Shown: one piece after another, positions 24,441-32,587 of the stretch
Position numbering within the stretch: the first letter of the stretch is position 1
Layout of the letters: each line of letters opens with the position of its first letter
NCBI GenBank assembly: GCA_900317565.1
Contig: ONHI01000005.1
Location: forward strand, 1-41,111
Reading direction: 5' to 3'
DNA: 41,111 nt
DNA from: an uncultured Eubacteriales bacterium
GTDB taxonomy: Bacteria > Bacillota > Clostridia > Christensenellales > Aristaeellaceae
The notes under the pieces: model-generated
The model's input: the letters and a program-made list of their open reading frames with translations, nothing else
Told to the model about the DNA's origin: nothing
Database searches by the model: none
Position numbers and translations under genes: made by a program

Positions 24441-25109
24441 GTGAATCGATTAACCAACAAGCGGAACAATGGCATGCTGCCGCCCAGGGAGGCGCGCTGG
24501 CTGCTGCTGGCGGCGCTCGTGATCAATCTGGCGGTGTATTGGGGCGCGACCTGGCTCACGGTGGGCAGGCGGCACATCTCCATGGCGCTGCCGCTGGACG
24601 CGCGGCTGCCGATGGTCACGCCGTTTATACTGATCTATGTGCTGGCCTACCTACAGTGGGTCGTCAGCTACTGGCTGGTGGCGCTGGACGAGCCCGGGCT
24701 GTACCGGCGGGTGCTGGTGGGGGATATCATCGCAAAGCTGGCGACGCTGGCGATATTCCTGCTCATCCCCACCACGATGCAGCGCCCGGAGCCGACGGGC
24801 CACGGCCTGTTCGACAGGCTCACGGTGTGTATCCACGACCTCGACACACCGACGCGGCTGTTCCCCTCCATACACTGCCTGGAGAGCTGGATGGCCTGCC
24901 GCGCGGGCTTCTGGATGAAGCGGCTGCCCCGCTGGTACCGCTGGGGCGGGCTGGTGATGACGCTGCTGGTGTTCGCGTCCACGCTGCTGGTCAAGCAGCA
25001 CGTGCTGGTGGATATCCCCGGGGGGATCCTTACGGCCGAGCTGGGGCTTGGCCTCTCCGGCCGTTGGCTCCGGAAAAAAGAAGAGCGGAAGGGCAATGTT
25101 TGCGTATGA
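24441..25109 (+). CDS. PAP2-family membrane phosphatase/transferase
   Basis: A 222-aa integral membrane protein with about six helices. It carries the PAP2 set: a partial first motif (PTTMQRPEP), FPSIHCLES with H145, and KQHVLVDIPGG with H187 and D191. The PSIH...QHxxxD form resembles the PAP2_3 (inositolphosphotransferase-like) branch. Such proteins either hydrolyse lipid phosphates or transfer a headgroup. The gene overlaps pssA by 4 nt (ATGA) and leads the operon, so a lipid substrate such as phosphatidylglycerophosphate or phosphatidate is a reasonable inference. The GTG at 24441 has AAAGGACG seven nt upstream and is preferred to the ATG at 24417, which precedes that site. Confidence 0.8.
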   Translation: MNRLTNKRNNGMLPPREARWLLLAALVINLAVYWGATWLTVGRRHISMALPLDARLPMVTPFILIYVLAYLQWVVSYWLVALDEPGLYRRVLVGDIIAKLATLAIFLLIPTTMQRPEPTGHGLFDRLTVCIHDLDTPTRLFPSIHCLESWMACRAGFWMKRLPRWYRWGGLVMTLLVFASTLLVKQHVLVDIPGGILTAELGLGLSGRWLRKKEERKGNVCV

Positions 25110-25771
25110 TCGGCTTTTATAACTATACGGTGATCCTCACGTTCCTGTCGCTGCTGTCCGGCACGGCGGGTTCCTTCCTGTGCCTCAGCGGCGTGGCCTC
25201 GCCCGCCGTGGGCATGCTGTTTTTGATGTTCAGCGGTGTGTGCGACAGCTTCGACGGCACCGTGGCCCGGACCAAGAAGAACCGCTCCCGGCGGGAGCAG
25301 TGCTTCGGCGTGCAGATCGATTCGCTGGCCGACCTGATGTCCTTCGGCATGCTGCCCGCCAGCGTGGGCGTGGCCCTGCTGTTCTCCGGCCTGCCCCAGG
25401 GCGAGGCGGCGCTGACGCCCGTCCGCGTGCTGCTGCTGGTCGTGGCGCTGGCGTTCGTGCTGGCGGCGCTGATCCGGCTGGCCTTCTTCAACGTGCTGGA
25501 GGAGGAGCGGGACCGCACCCGCACCGGCGAGCGCAGGGTCTACGTGGGCCTGCCCACCACCAGCGTGGCGCTGATCTTCCCGGGCGTACTGCTTTTGCAG
25601 CACCTGGTGAAGGTGGACCTGACCTGGCTCTACTTCGCGGGCCTGGCCGCCGTGGCCTGGCTGTTCGTCTGCAAGCTGGAGATCCCCAAGCCGGGCATGA
25701 AGGGCATACTGGCGCTCATGGGCCTCGGCCTGGTGGAATTCGTGGTCATGCTGGCGACCTGCATGCTGTGA
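25106..25771 (+). CDS. pssA: CDP-diacylglycerol-serine O-phosphatidyltransferase
   Basis: A 221-aa membrane enzyme that condenses CDP-diacylglycerol and serine to phosphatidylserine. The CDP-alcohol phosphotransferase motif runs from D47/D50 (CDSFDGTVAR) to D72 and D76 (GVQIDSLADLMSFG). Between AR and G there are 12 residues (TKKNRSRREQCF) rather than the canonical 8, a small insertion I recall from clostridial members. Six hydrophobic segments surround it. Serine as acceptor is supported by the psd gene that follows. Its ATG overlaps the PAP2 stop by 4 nt, and no separate ribosome site is visible, so it is probably translationally coupled. Confidence 0.9.
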   Translation: MIGFYNYTVILTFLSLLSGTAGSFLCLSGVASPAVGMLFLMFSGVCDSFDGTVARTKKNRSRREQCFGVQIDSLADLMSFGMLPASVGVALLFSGLPQGEAALTPVRVLLLVVALAFVLAALIRLAFFNVLEEERDRTRTGERRVYVGLPTTSVALIFPGVLLLQHLVKVDLTWLYFAGLAAVAWLFVCKLEIPKPGMKGILALMGLGLVEFVVMLATCML

Positions 25772-25776
25772 CGGCC

Positions 25777-26583
25777 ATGGATGCGATCCGCTTTCTGTAT
25801 CACACGCGCGCCGGCAGGGCGCTGTTGCCGCTGCTGACCAATCGAAAAGTCTCGCAGCTGTGCGGGGCTTTTCTCGATTCCCCGGCCTCCCGGATGCTGA
25901 TACCGGGCTTCGTGCGCCGCGCGGGGATCGACCTCAGTCAATTTCAAACCGAGGGCATGCGCTGCTTCAACGATTGCTTCAGCCGCAGGATCAGGGAAGG
26001 GCTGCGGCCCGTGTGCCCGGACCCGGATTGCCTGATCTCCCCCTGCGACGGCCTGGCGCGGGCCTATCCCGTGCAGGGCGACACGGTGCTGAACGTCAAG
26101 GAATACCGCTACACCCTCACCGAGCTGCTGCGGGACCCGGCGCTGGCGGCCCGCTATGAGGGCGGGACCTGCCTGGTGTTCCGGCTGTGCGTGGAGCACT
26201 ACCACCGCTACTGCTACATGGCGGACGGCGAAAAGGGAGAGAACATATTCCTGCCCGGTCAGTTGCACACGGTGCGGCCCGCGGCGCTGGAGGCGCTGCC
26301 GGTGTTCGCCGAGAACTGCCGGGAGTACACGCTGATCGAAACGGAGCGCTTCGGCACCCTCGTGCAGATGGAGGTCGGGGCGATGCTGGTGGGCCGCATC
26401 CGCAACCACCACGGGCGCTCCAGGGTCCGCAGGGGCGAGGAGAAGGGCTATTTCCAGTACGGCGGCTCCTCCATCGTGGTGCTGCTGGAGCCGGACGCGC
26501 CGCCCATCGCGCCGCGCTTTTTCGAGGCGGGCCGCGAGGACCGGGAGATCCCCGTGCTCCAGGGCGAGAGCCTGATGGATTGA
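25777..26583 (+). CDS. psd: Phosphatidylserine decarboxylase proenzyme
   Basis: A 268-aa proenzyme that cleaves itself to create a pyruvoyl group and converts phosphatidylserine to phosphatidylethanolamine. The cleavage motif is YGGSSIVVLLE (residues 228-238, S231 or S232 giving the pyruvoyl). Other family blocks are CFNDCFSRRI, ISPCDGLARAYPV, FRLCVEHYHRYCYMADG with the catalytic-triad histidine, and QMEVGAMLVGRI. It is of the clostridial/type II length. Start is ATG 25777; GTG 25768 overlaps the pssA stop and is an alternative, and neither has a strong ribosome site. Together with pssA it gives the cell PE. Confidence 0.9.
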   Translation: MDAIRFLYHTRAGRALLPLLTNRKVSQLCGAFLDSPASRMLIPGFVRRAGIDLSQFQTEGMRCFNDCFSRRIREGLRPVCPDPDCLISPCDGLARAYPVQGDTVLNVKEYRYTLTELLRDPALAARYEGGTCLVFRLCVEHYHRYCYMADGEKGENIFLPGQLHTVRPAALEALPVFAENCREYTLIETERFGTLVQMEVGAMLVGRIRNHHGRSRVRRGEEKGYFQYGGSSIVVLLEPDAPPIAPRFFEAGREDREIPVLQGESLMD

Positions 26584-26600
26584 CAAAACAGGAAAATGTC

Positions 26601-26750
26601 ATCCCCTTGGGGATTTGGGAGCCCCATCCCCCGCTTCGCGGGTACTTCCCCACTGCGGTGGGAAAGCTGAGATTGCTATCACCGCGAAGCAAAAGCCTCC
26701 CCACCGCAGTGGGGAGGGGGACCGCTTGCGGTGGTGGGGCATCCCTTCCG
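26601..26750. repeat. Palindromic intergenic repeat element
   Basis: A G+C-rich noncoding block of dyads downstream of psd. A small hairpin ATCCCC-TT-GGGGAT (26601-26614) is followed by a 15-bp inverted repeat, CCCCACTGCGGTGGG (26648-26662) against CCCACCGCAGTGGGG (26700-26714). Each arm is itself nearly palindromic. The tail GGGGGACCGCTTGCGGTGGTGGGGCATCC echoes it. I take it for a dispersed MITE-like or structured intergenic repeat as seen in clostridial genomes. Confidence 0.65.
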
Positions 26751-26789
26751 ACGTTAAACGGACGACATTGCGATACAGGAGGAATGACT

Positions 26790-27455
26790 GTGCGCATCGA
26801 AAACCGGACCGTGGAGCTGTTTCCCTCCGCCGCGCCGGGCGCGCCGCTGGTGCTGCTCAACGGCGAGGCAGGGGAGGGCGAGGCGGTGGCGAAGGCCGTC
26901 CGCGAGATGACGTCGTCGGATTTCACACTGGCCGCGGTCAGCGGCCTCGATTGGGGCGACGACCTGACGCCCTGGCCCGCGCCGCCCGCCGCAAGGGGCA
27001 TGTCGCCCTGCGCGGGGCTGGCGGACGCCTATCTGCAGCAGCTCGCGGGGCGGATACTGCCCGCCATCGCGGCGGCGCTTCCCGCAAGGCCCGCCTACGC
27101 GGCACTGGCGGGATATTCGCTGGCGGGGCTCTTCGCGCTGTACGCGCCCCATCGGACGGACGCCTTCGCCCGGATCGCCAGCGCCTCCGGCTCGCTGTGG
27201 TACCCGGACTTCGCGGACTACGTCCGGCGGCAGCCCTGGGTGCGCCGTCCGGAGAAGCTGTACCTGTCCCTGGGGGACAGGGAGGCCCGCACGCGCAATC
27301 CGATGATGCGCCCGGTGGAGGACAAAACCCGGGCGCTGGCGGCGTTTTACGAGGCCCAGGGCGTGCCCACGGTGCTGGAGATGAACCCCGGCGGGCACTT
27401 CAACGAGCCCGAGCGCCGCATGGCGCGGGGCATCGCCTGGATCCTGGAGGAATAA
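26790..27455 (+). CDS. Alpha/beta-hydrolase, esterase-D-like
   Basis: A 221-aa cytoplasmic esterase-like protein of the alpha/beta fold (putative esterase, PF00756 type). The nucleophile elbow is LAGYSLAGLFALYA with S110, a probable acid is in YLSLGDREART, and the histidine is H203 in NPGGHFNEPERR. The family includes S-formylglutathione hydrolases and siderophore or feruloyl esterases; the substrate cannot be told here. I start at GTG 26790 because AGGAGG lies 7 nt upstream; the ATG at 26784 would be only 1 nt from it. The following GH2 gene begins 57 nt later, so the two may act together on plant or mucin glycans bearing esters, but that is inference. Confidence 0.78.
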   Translation: MRIENRTVELFPSAAPGAPLVLLNGEAGEGEAVAKAVREMTSSDFTLAAVSGLDWGDDLTPWPAPPAARGMSPCAGLADAYLQQLAGRILPAIAAALPARPAYAALAGYSLAGLFALYAPHRTDAFARIASASGSLWYPDFADYVRRQPWVRRPEKLYLSLGDREARTRNPMMRPVEDKTRALAAFYEAQGVPTVLEMNPGGHFNEPERRMARGIAWILEE

Positions 27456-27512
27456 CTGGGGCCGACAGGGCCCTTTGCACGAATATATGACCCACAGACG
27501 GGAGGCGCTACA

Positions 27513-29291
27513 ATGCAGAACGCGATACCAAGGCCCGAACATCCCAGGCCGGATTTCATGCGCGACAGCTTTTTCAACCTGAACGGCGAATGGCAATTTG
27601 CCTTCGATGACGCCGACGAGGGCCTTCGGGCGGGCTGGCACAGGCCCGGGCACGCGCTGCCGCTGCGCATCACGGTGCCCTTCGCCTTCCAGACGAAGCT
27701 GAGCGGCATCGGCCCGCTGGACGATATCCACCCGATCCTCTGGTACCGGCGCGCGTTCACGCTGCCCGGGGGCATGGCCGGGAAGCGGGTGCTGCTGCGC
27801 TTCGGCGCGGTGGACTATCGCTGCCGGGTGTACGTCAACGGCGAGATGGTGGGCGACCACGAGGGCGGCTACACGCCCTTCTGCTTCGACATCACCCACG
27901 CCCTGACCGACGGGGAGAACGACCTGTGCCTGCGGGTGGAGGACGCGCCGGACGTCACCCAGCCCCGGGGCAAGCAGTATTGGGCCAAGGGCCTGATGGG
28001 CTGCTGGTACACGCCCGTCAGCGGCATCTGGCAGACCGTCTACCTGGAGGCGGTGGGGGAGATCGGCGTGAAGACCATCCACATCGTGCCCGATTTCGAC
28101 CGCCACATGTTCACCGCCGAGCTGGCGCTGGACGCCATCCCCAGGGACCCGCTGATCGTGGAGCTGAAGGTGTCCCTGGAGGGCAGGCTCTGGCGGCGGG
28201 TGCTGACCACCGTGTCGGACCGCCGCGCCAGCATCCCCGTGGACATGATCGTGCACGGCCAGCTGGACCCGGTGCCCTTCTGGTCGCCGGAGCACCCCAA
28301 CCTTTACGACGTGGAGGTGACGCTGCTGCGCCAGGGCGTGGCTGTGGACCGGGTGCTGACCTATTTCGGCATGCGCAAGGTGGAGGTGCGCCAGGGCAGG
28401 GTCTACCTGAACAACATGCCCTACTATCAGCGGCTGGTGCTGGATCAGGGCTATTGGCCGGATTCGCTGCTGACGCCGCCCTCGGACGAGGCCATCCGGC
28501 GGGACGTGGAGCTGACGAAGCAGCTGGGCTACAACGGCGCGCGCAAGCACCAGAAGGTGGAGGACCCGCGCTACTACTACTGGGCGGACAAGCTGGGGCT
28601 GCTGGTGTGGGGCGAGGTGCCCAGCGCCTATGATTTCAGCGACGAGACCGCCCGCAACCTGCAGCGCACGCTGTCGGAATTCATCGACCGGGACTTCAAC
28701 CATCCCAGCATCATCTGCTGGGTGCCGCTGAACGAGAGCTGGGGCGTGCAGCAGATCTGCACCGACCCCCGCCAGCAGGCCACGGCGCGGATGCTTTACC
28801 AGACGGCCAAGGCGCTGGACGGCACCCGGCTGAGCGGCTCCAACGACGGCTGGGAGCAGACCGAGACCGACATCTGCGGCCTGCACGACTACGCCGCCGA
28901 CGGCGAGACGCTGGCGCGGCACTTTGCCGACAGGGCCGAGGTCGAGACGCACACCTGCGACGTCCGTCCCTGCTATGCCCGGGGCGTGAAGCCCACCGGC
29001 GAGGAGGCCTTCATGGTCACCGAGTACGGCGGCATCGCCTTCAACAGCATCGGCCTGCAGGGGGAGCTGGAGGGCGTGGAGACCTGGGGCTATCACGACA
29101 AGGTGTCCGACGAGGACCGCTTCTTTGAGCGTTACGCGGCGCTGACCCGGGCGATCCGCGCGATCCCCTACTGCCAGGGCTATTGCTACACCCAGCTGAC
29201 CGACGTGATGCAGGAGGTCAACGGCCTTCTGACGCCGGACCGAAAGTGCAAGGTGGACCCGGAGCGCTTCGCCGCGCTCAACCGGGAATGA
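27513..29291 (+). CDS. Glycoside hydrolase family 2 protein
   Basis: A 592-aa retaining glycosidase of family GH2 (beta-galactosidase, beta-glucuronidase, beta-mannosidase group). The order is sugar-binding jelly roll (residues about 10-185, with GAVDYRCRVYVNGEMVGDHEGGYTPF), an Ig-like domain (about 185-300) and the TIM barrel. The acid/base is E408 in CWVPLNESWG and the nucleophile is E504 in FMVTEYGG. There is no signal peptide, so it acts on imported oligosaccharides. It lacks the additional C-terminal domains of LacZ, which fits the short 600-aa GH2 types. Substrate is not clear from sequence. The ATG follows GGGAGGCG, and a terminator follows the stop. Confidence 0.88.
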   Translation: MQNAIPRPEHPRPDFMRDSFFNLNGEWQFAFDDADEGLRAGWHRPGHALPLRITVPFAFQTKLSGIGPLDDIHPILWYRRAFTLPGGMAGKRVLLRFGAVDYRCRVYVNGEMVGDHEGGYTPFCFDITHALTDGENDLCLRVEDAPDVTQPRGKQYWAKGLMGCWYTPVSGIWQTVYLEAVGEIGVKTIHIVPDFDRHMFTAELALDAIPRDPLIVELKVSLEGRLWRRVLTTVSDRRASIPVDMIVHGQLDPVPFWSPEHPNLYDVEVTLLRQGVAVDRVLTYFGMRKVEVRQGRVYLNNMPYYQRLVLDQGYWPDSLLTPPSDEAIRRDVELTKQLGYNGARKHQKVEDPRYYYWADKLGLLVWGEVPSAYDFSDETARNLQRTLSEFIDRDFNHPSIICWVPLNESWGVQQICTDPRQQATARMLYQTAKALDGTRLSGSNDGWEQTETDICGLHDYAADGETLARHFADRAEVETHTCDVRPCYARGVKPTGEEAFMVTEYGGIAFNSIGLQGELEGVETWGYHDKVSDEDRFFERYAALTRAIRAIPYCQGYCYTQLTDVMQEVNGLLTPDRKCKVDPERFAALNRE

Positions 29292-29292
29292 G

Positions 29293-29334
29293 GGTTCAGG
29301 GAGGCTCCCGCCGGAAGCCTCCCTGAGCCATTTT
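29293..29334 (+). terminator. Terminator after the GH2 gene
   Basis: Arms 29293-29306 and 29315-29328 pair over 14 bp with one G-T, loop of 8 nt, followed by ATTTTATG. Confidence 0.85.
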
Positions 29335-29366
29335 ATGACGTGGGTGAAATCCCCAGCCCGCTACCT

Positions 29367-29394
29367 TTGATTCTTAACACACTTCCTGTATACT
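29367..29394 (+). promoter_or_regulatory. Sigma-A promoter for lon
   Basis: TTGATT at 29367-29372 and TATACT at 29389-29394 with a 16-nt spacer. No CIRCE or CtsR box is visible between it and the start codon, so heat-shock control of this operon is not shown. Confidence 0.65.
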
Positions 29395-29442
29395 ATCATA
29401 TATCATCGCGCGGATGCGCGCAAAACACGGGGGATACTTCAA

Positions 29443-31800
29443 TTGAGCAAGGTGAAGCGCCAGAATGTGACCGACAAGCTTCCGCTGCTTGCGCTGCGGG
29501 GGCTGTTGGCATTTCCGAACACGATCATAACCATCGATGTCGTCCGGGATCGCTCCATCGGCGCGGTGCGCGCGGCGGTGCAGAGCGAGGACCAGCGGCT
29601 GTTCGTGGTCGCCCAGAGGGACAGCCTCGAGGAGCATCCCGGCATCGAGCAGCTGTACACCGTGGGCACCATCGCGGTGGTCAAGCAGGTGCTGCACCTG
29701 CCGGACGGCACGGCCCGCGTATTGCTGGAGGGCCACGCCCGGGGCATGCTCTTGAACGTATACGAGACGGGGGACCTTCAGCGCTGCGAGCTGGTGGAGG
29801 TATCGCCCGTGACCGAGCCCTTCACCGAGGCCCACCAGCGGGCGATGATGCGGGCCATCCGCAGCCTCGCCGCCCAGGCTGCCCGCGCCAAGGGACAGTC
29901 CATGCCGGAGCTGCTGCACGCCATAGAGGGCGAGCGCAACCCCTCGGTGCTCTGCGACGTGGTGGCCTCCAACATGGTCACCGCGCTGGAGGACAAGCAG
30001 GCGCTGCTGGAGTGCCTGGACGTGGACGACCGCATGAAGCTGCTGCTGGAAAAGCTGGCCGACGAGATCCAGATCGGCGAGCTGGAGGAGCGCATACACG
30101 CCCGCGTCCACGAGTATATGGACAAGGCCAACCATGAATACTACCTGCGGGAGCAGATCCGGGTCATCCAGGAGGAGCTGGGCGAGGACGAGGACGAGGA
30201 GGTCGCCGAGCTGCGCAAGCGCATACAGGCCTCCAAGCTGCCCCCCGCCGCCCGGGAGCACGTGGAGAAGGAGCTCAAGCGCCTGGCGCGCTCCTCGGTC
30301 CACGCGCCGGAGAGCGGCGTCAGCCAGAACTATATCGAATACATGCTGGAGCTGCCCTGGGACGTGTACGACGCCTCCCGCATCGACATCGCCAAGGCGC
30401 GGAAGATCCTCGAGGCCGACCACTACGGCATGGAGGACGTGAAGCGCCGCCTGATCGAATATCTGGCGGTGCGCACCGTGGCTTCCGATAAGTTGAAGAG
30501 CCCCATCATCTGCCTGGTCGGCCCGCCTGGCGTGGGCAAGACCTCCATCGCACAATCCATCGCCCGGGCGCTGGACCGCAAGTTCACCCGGCTGTCCCTG
30601 GGCGGCGTGCACGACGAGGCCGAGATCCGCGGCCACCGAAAGACCTATGTGGGCGCGATGCCGGGGCGCATCATATCCGCCATTCGCCAGTGCAAGACCA
30701 TGAACCCGGTGTTCCTGCTGGACGAGATCGACAAGCTGTCCCGGGACATGCGGGGCGACCCGGCCTCCGCGATGCTGGAGGCGCTGGACCCGGCCCAGAA
30801 CAACGCCTTCCGGGACCACTACCTGGAGGTGCCCTTCGACCTGTCGGACGTGCTGTTCATCACCACGGCCAATTCGCTGGACACCATCGACCGGGCGCTG
30901 CTGGACCGCATGGAGGTCATCGAGGTGCCCTCCTACACCAGCGAGGAGAAGCTGCAGATCGCCAAGCGCCACCTGCTGCCCAAGCAGAAGGAGGCACACA
31001 ACCTCGGCAAGAGCCAGCTGAAGCTGTCGGACAAGGCCATCGCGGCGCTGATCGACGGCTATACCCGGGAATCCGGCGTGCGCACGCTGGAGCGCCAGAT
31101 CGCCCAGCTCTGCCGCCGGGCGACGCTGCACCTGGTGGAGCATCCGGAGGACGGCAGCGTTTCCATCAAGCCCAGGGATCTGAAGGAATACCTGGGCGCG
31201 CCCCGGTACCTGCGCCAGCCCGTGGCCGAGCAGCTGGAGGTGGGCGTGGTCAACGGCCTCGCCTGGACCAGCGTGGGCGGCGAGGTGATGCCCGTGGAGG
31301 CGGTGGGCTTCCCCGGCAAGGGCGAGATGAAGCTGACCGGCAAGCTGGGCGAGGTCATGCGGGAATCCGCGGAGCTGGCCCGCAGCGTCGTGCGCGCACG
31401 CCTGTCGGCGTGGGGCGTCGAGGACGACTACTTCGCCAAGCACGACATTCACATCCACGTGCCCGAGGGCGCGGTGCCCAAGGACGGCCCCTCCGCCGGC
31501 GTGGCCCTCAGCTGCGCGCTGATGTCCGCCGTCACCGGCTGCCCCGCCAGCGGGGCCTACGCCATGACCGGCGAGATCACGCTGCACGGCAGGGTGCTGC
31601 CCATCGGCGGCGTGAAGGAAAAGCTGCTGGCGGCCTATCGCCAGGGCATCACCCGCATACTGCTGCCCCGGGAGAACGAAAAGGACCTGGAGAAGATCGA
31701 CGGCGCGATACTGGAGAAGTTCGACATCGCGCTGATGGACAACGTGGATGAGGCGCTGCGCTCCGTGCTGGTCCGGCAGGACGCCCGCCAGGCGGGGTGA
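29443..31800 (+). CDS. lon: ATP-dependent Lon protease
   Basis: A 785-aa hexameric AAA+ protease that degrades misfolded and regulatory proteins. The N-terminal substrate-binding domain spans about residues 1-200, followed by a helical region with acidic coiled coil (EELGEDEDEEVAELRKRIQ). Walker A is GPPGVGKT at 360-367, Walker B is VFLLDEIDKL. The proteolytic dyad is S684 (KDGPSAGVALS) and K727 (GGVKEK). Length matches LonA. The start is TTG at 29443 with GGGGGA upstream; no ATG lies near the conserved N-terminus (LPLLALRGLLAFPNTI). The ysxC gene begins 4 nt after the stop, the same order as in Bacillus and many Firmicutes. Confidence 0.96.
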   Translation: MSKVKRQNVTDKLPLLALRGLLAFPNTIITIDVVRDRSIGAVRAAVQSEDQRLFVVAQRDSLEEHPGIEQLYTVGTIAVVKQVLHLPDGTARVLLEGHARGMLLNVYETGDLQRCELVEVSPVTEPFTEAHQRAMMRAIRSLAAQAARAKGQSMPELLHAIEGERNPSVLCDVVASNMVTALEDKQALLECLDVDDRMKLLLEKLADEIQIGELEERIHARVHEYMDKANHEYYLREQIRVIQEELGEDEDEEVAELRKRIQASKLPPAAREHVEKELKRLARSSVHAPESGVSQNYIEYMLELPWDVYDASRIDIAKARKILEADHYGMEDVKRRLIEYLAVRTVASDKLKSPIICLVGPPGVGKTSIAQSIARALDRKFTRLSLGGVHDEAEIRGHRKTYVGAMPGRIISAIRQCKTMNPVFLLDEIDKLSRDMRGDPASAMLEALDPAQNNAFRDHYLEVPFDLSDVLFITTANSLDTIDRALLDRMEVIEVPSYTSEEKLQIAKRHLLPKQKEAHNLGKSQLKLSDKAIAALIDGYTRESGVRTLERQIAQLCRRATLHLVEHPEDGSVSIKPRDLKEYLGAPRYLRQPVAEQLEVGVVNGLAWTSVGGEVMPVEAVGFPGKGEMKLTGKLGEVMRESAELARSVVRARLSAWGVEDDYFAKHDIHIHVPEGAVPKDGPSAGVALSCALMSAVTGCPASGAYAMTGEITLHGRVLPIGGVKEKLLAAYRQGITRILLPRENEKDLEKIDGAILEKFDIALMDNVDEALRSVLVRQDARQAG

Positions 31801-31804
31801 GCGC

Positions 31805-32401
31805 ATGACGATCAAGAAGAGCAAGTTCGTGCAGTCCCTCAGTGCCTTTAGGGAATTCCCGGGCCAGGGCCTGCCGGAGATCGCCATGGTGGGCAAGTCC
31901 AACGTGGGCAAGTCCTCGCTGATCAACAGCATGACCGGCAACTCCAAGCTGGCCCGCACCTCCGCCGAGCCGGGCAAGACCCGGCTGGTGAACCTCTATC
32001 TGATCAACGAGGCCTTCTTCCTGGTGGACCTGCCGGGCTACGGCTTCGCCAAGGCCCCGAAGCAGGAGAAGCAGAAGTGGGCCGAGATGATCGAGGGCTA
32101 CCTGAAAGCCTCCCAAAACCTCAGGCGGGTCTTCCAGCTGGTGGACCTGCGCCATGCGCCCACCGAGGACGACCAGCTGATGGTGGAATACCTGCGGCAC
32201 TATGAAATACCGTTCACCGTGGTGGCCACCAAGGCCGACAAGCTGTCCAAAGCCCAGCGGGGCCGCAGCATACCGGTGATCTGCCGCACGCTGGCCGTTC
32301 AGCCCTGGGAGGTCATGGTCTATTCCTCCAAGGACGGCACCGGCAAGGAACAGCTGCTGGAGCTGATCGAAGGGGAATTGGGGAGTAAGAATCAGGAATG
32401 A
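31805..32401 (+). CDS. ysxC: Ribosome-biogenesis GTP-binding protein YsxC/EngB
   Basis: A 198-aa essential GTPase that assists maturation of the 50S ribosomal subunit. G1 is GKSNVGKS (residues 30-37), G2 contains the GKTRLVN threonine, G3 is DLPGYGFAK, G4 is TKADKL and G5 is YSSKDGTG. Length is usual. The ATG at 31805 follows GGGGTGAGCGC, 4 nt after the lon stop, so the two are cotranscribed. The last codons (GSKNQE) run into a short AGGAAT-type tandem repeat, so the exact C-terminus may differ between relatives. Confidence 0.95.
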   Translation: MTIKKSKFVQSLSAFREFPGQGLPEIAMVGKSNVGKSSLINSMTGNSKLARTSAEPGKTRLVNLYLINEAFFLVDLPGYGFAKAPKQEKQKWAEMIEGYLKASQNLRRVFQLVDLRHAPTEDDQLMVEYLRHYEIPFTVVATKADKLSKAQRGRSIPVICRTLAVQPWEVMVYSSKDGTGKEQLLELIEGELGSKNQE

Positions 32402-32416
32402 GGAATTAGGAATTTG
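32390..32416. repeat. Short tandem repeat at the ysxC 3' end
   Basis: The units AATCAGGAATG-AGGAATT-AGGAATT repeat with a period of 7-8 nt across the ysxC stop codon. A similar tract with a different unit lies at 33915-33945 after the aspartate kinase gene. Confidence 0.6.
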
Positions 32417-32442
32417 GGGAGCGGTGGAACGTGCCGTCGCTC

Positions 32443-32475
32443 ATCGCCGTAGGGGCGCCGATGCGGCGCCCGCCA
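32443..32475. repeat. Intergenic inverted-repeat element, copy B
   Basis: ATCGCCGTAGGGGCG (32443-32457) is identical to 5754-5768. Here it opens a GGGCGCCG-AT-GCGGCGCCC dyad (32453-32471). The rest of the 186-nt spacer between ysxC and the aspartate kinase gene shows no gene or recognisable regulatory RNA. Confidence 0.6.
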
Positions 32476-32587
32476 TGGAAGGACTGCATGCATGCTGTCC
32501 CTGCGGCGAGGAACGTAGCGCTTCGCATCGCCTGCCGGGCCCTTCCCCACATCGATATACATTCAACCGCGAAGGGAGAAATAAAAA

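Noticed and set aside
29374-31977. A very long open frame (867 codons) antisense to lon and ysxC, and similar long antisense frames such as 3853-5772 (-) and 10660-12597 (-)
   Set aside because: They mirror third-position G/C in the real genes. Their translations are low in hydrophobic order and rich in His/Gln/Arg/Ala, have no domain I recognise, and lack ribosome sites.
32402-32587. Lysine riboswitch ahead of the aspartate kinase gene
   Set aside because: The spacer is mostly a palindromic repeat element and only about 186 nt; the characteristic lysine-aptamer blocks (AGAGGTGC, GAAAGGxxA) are absent.
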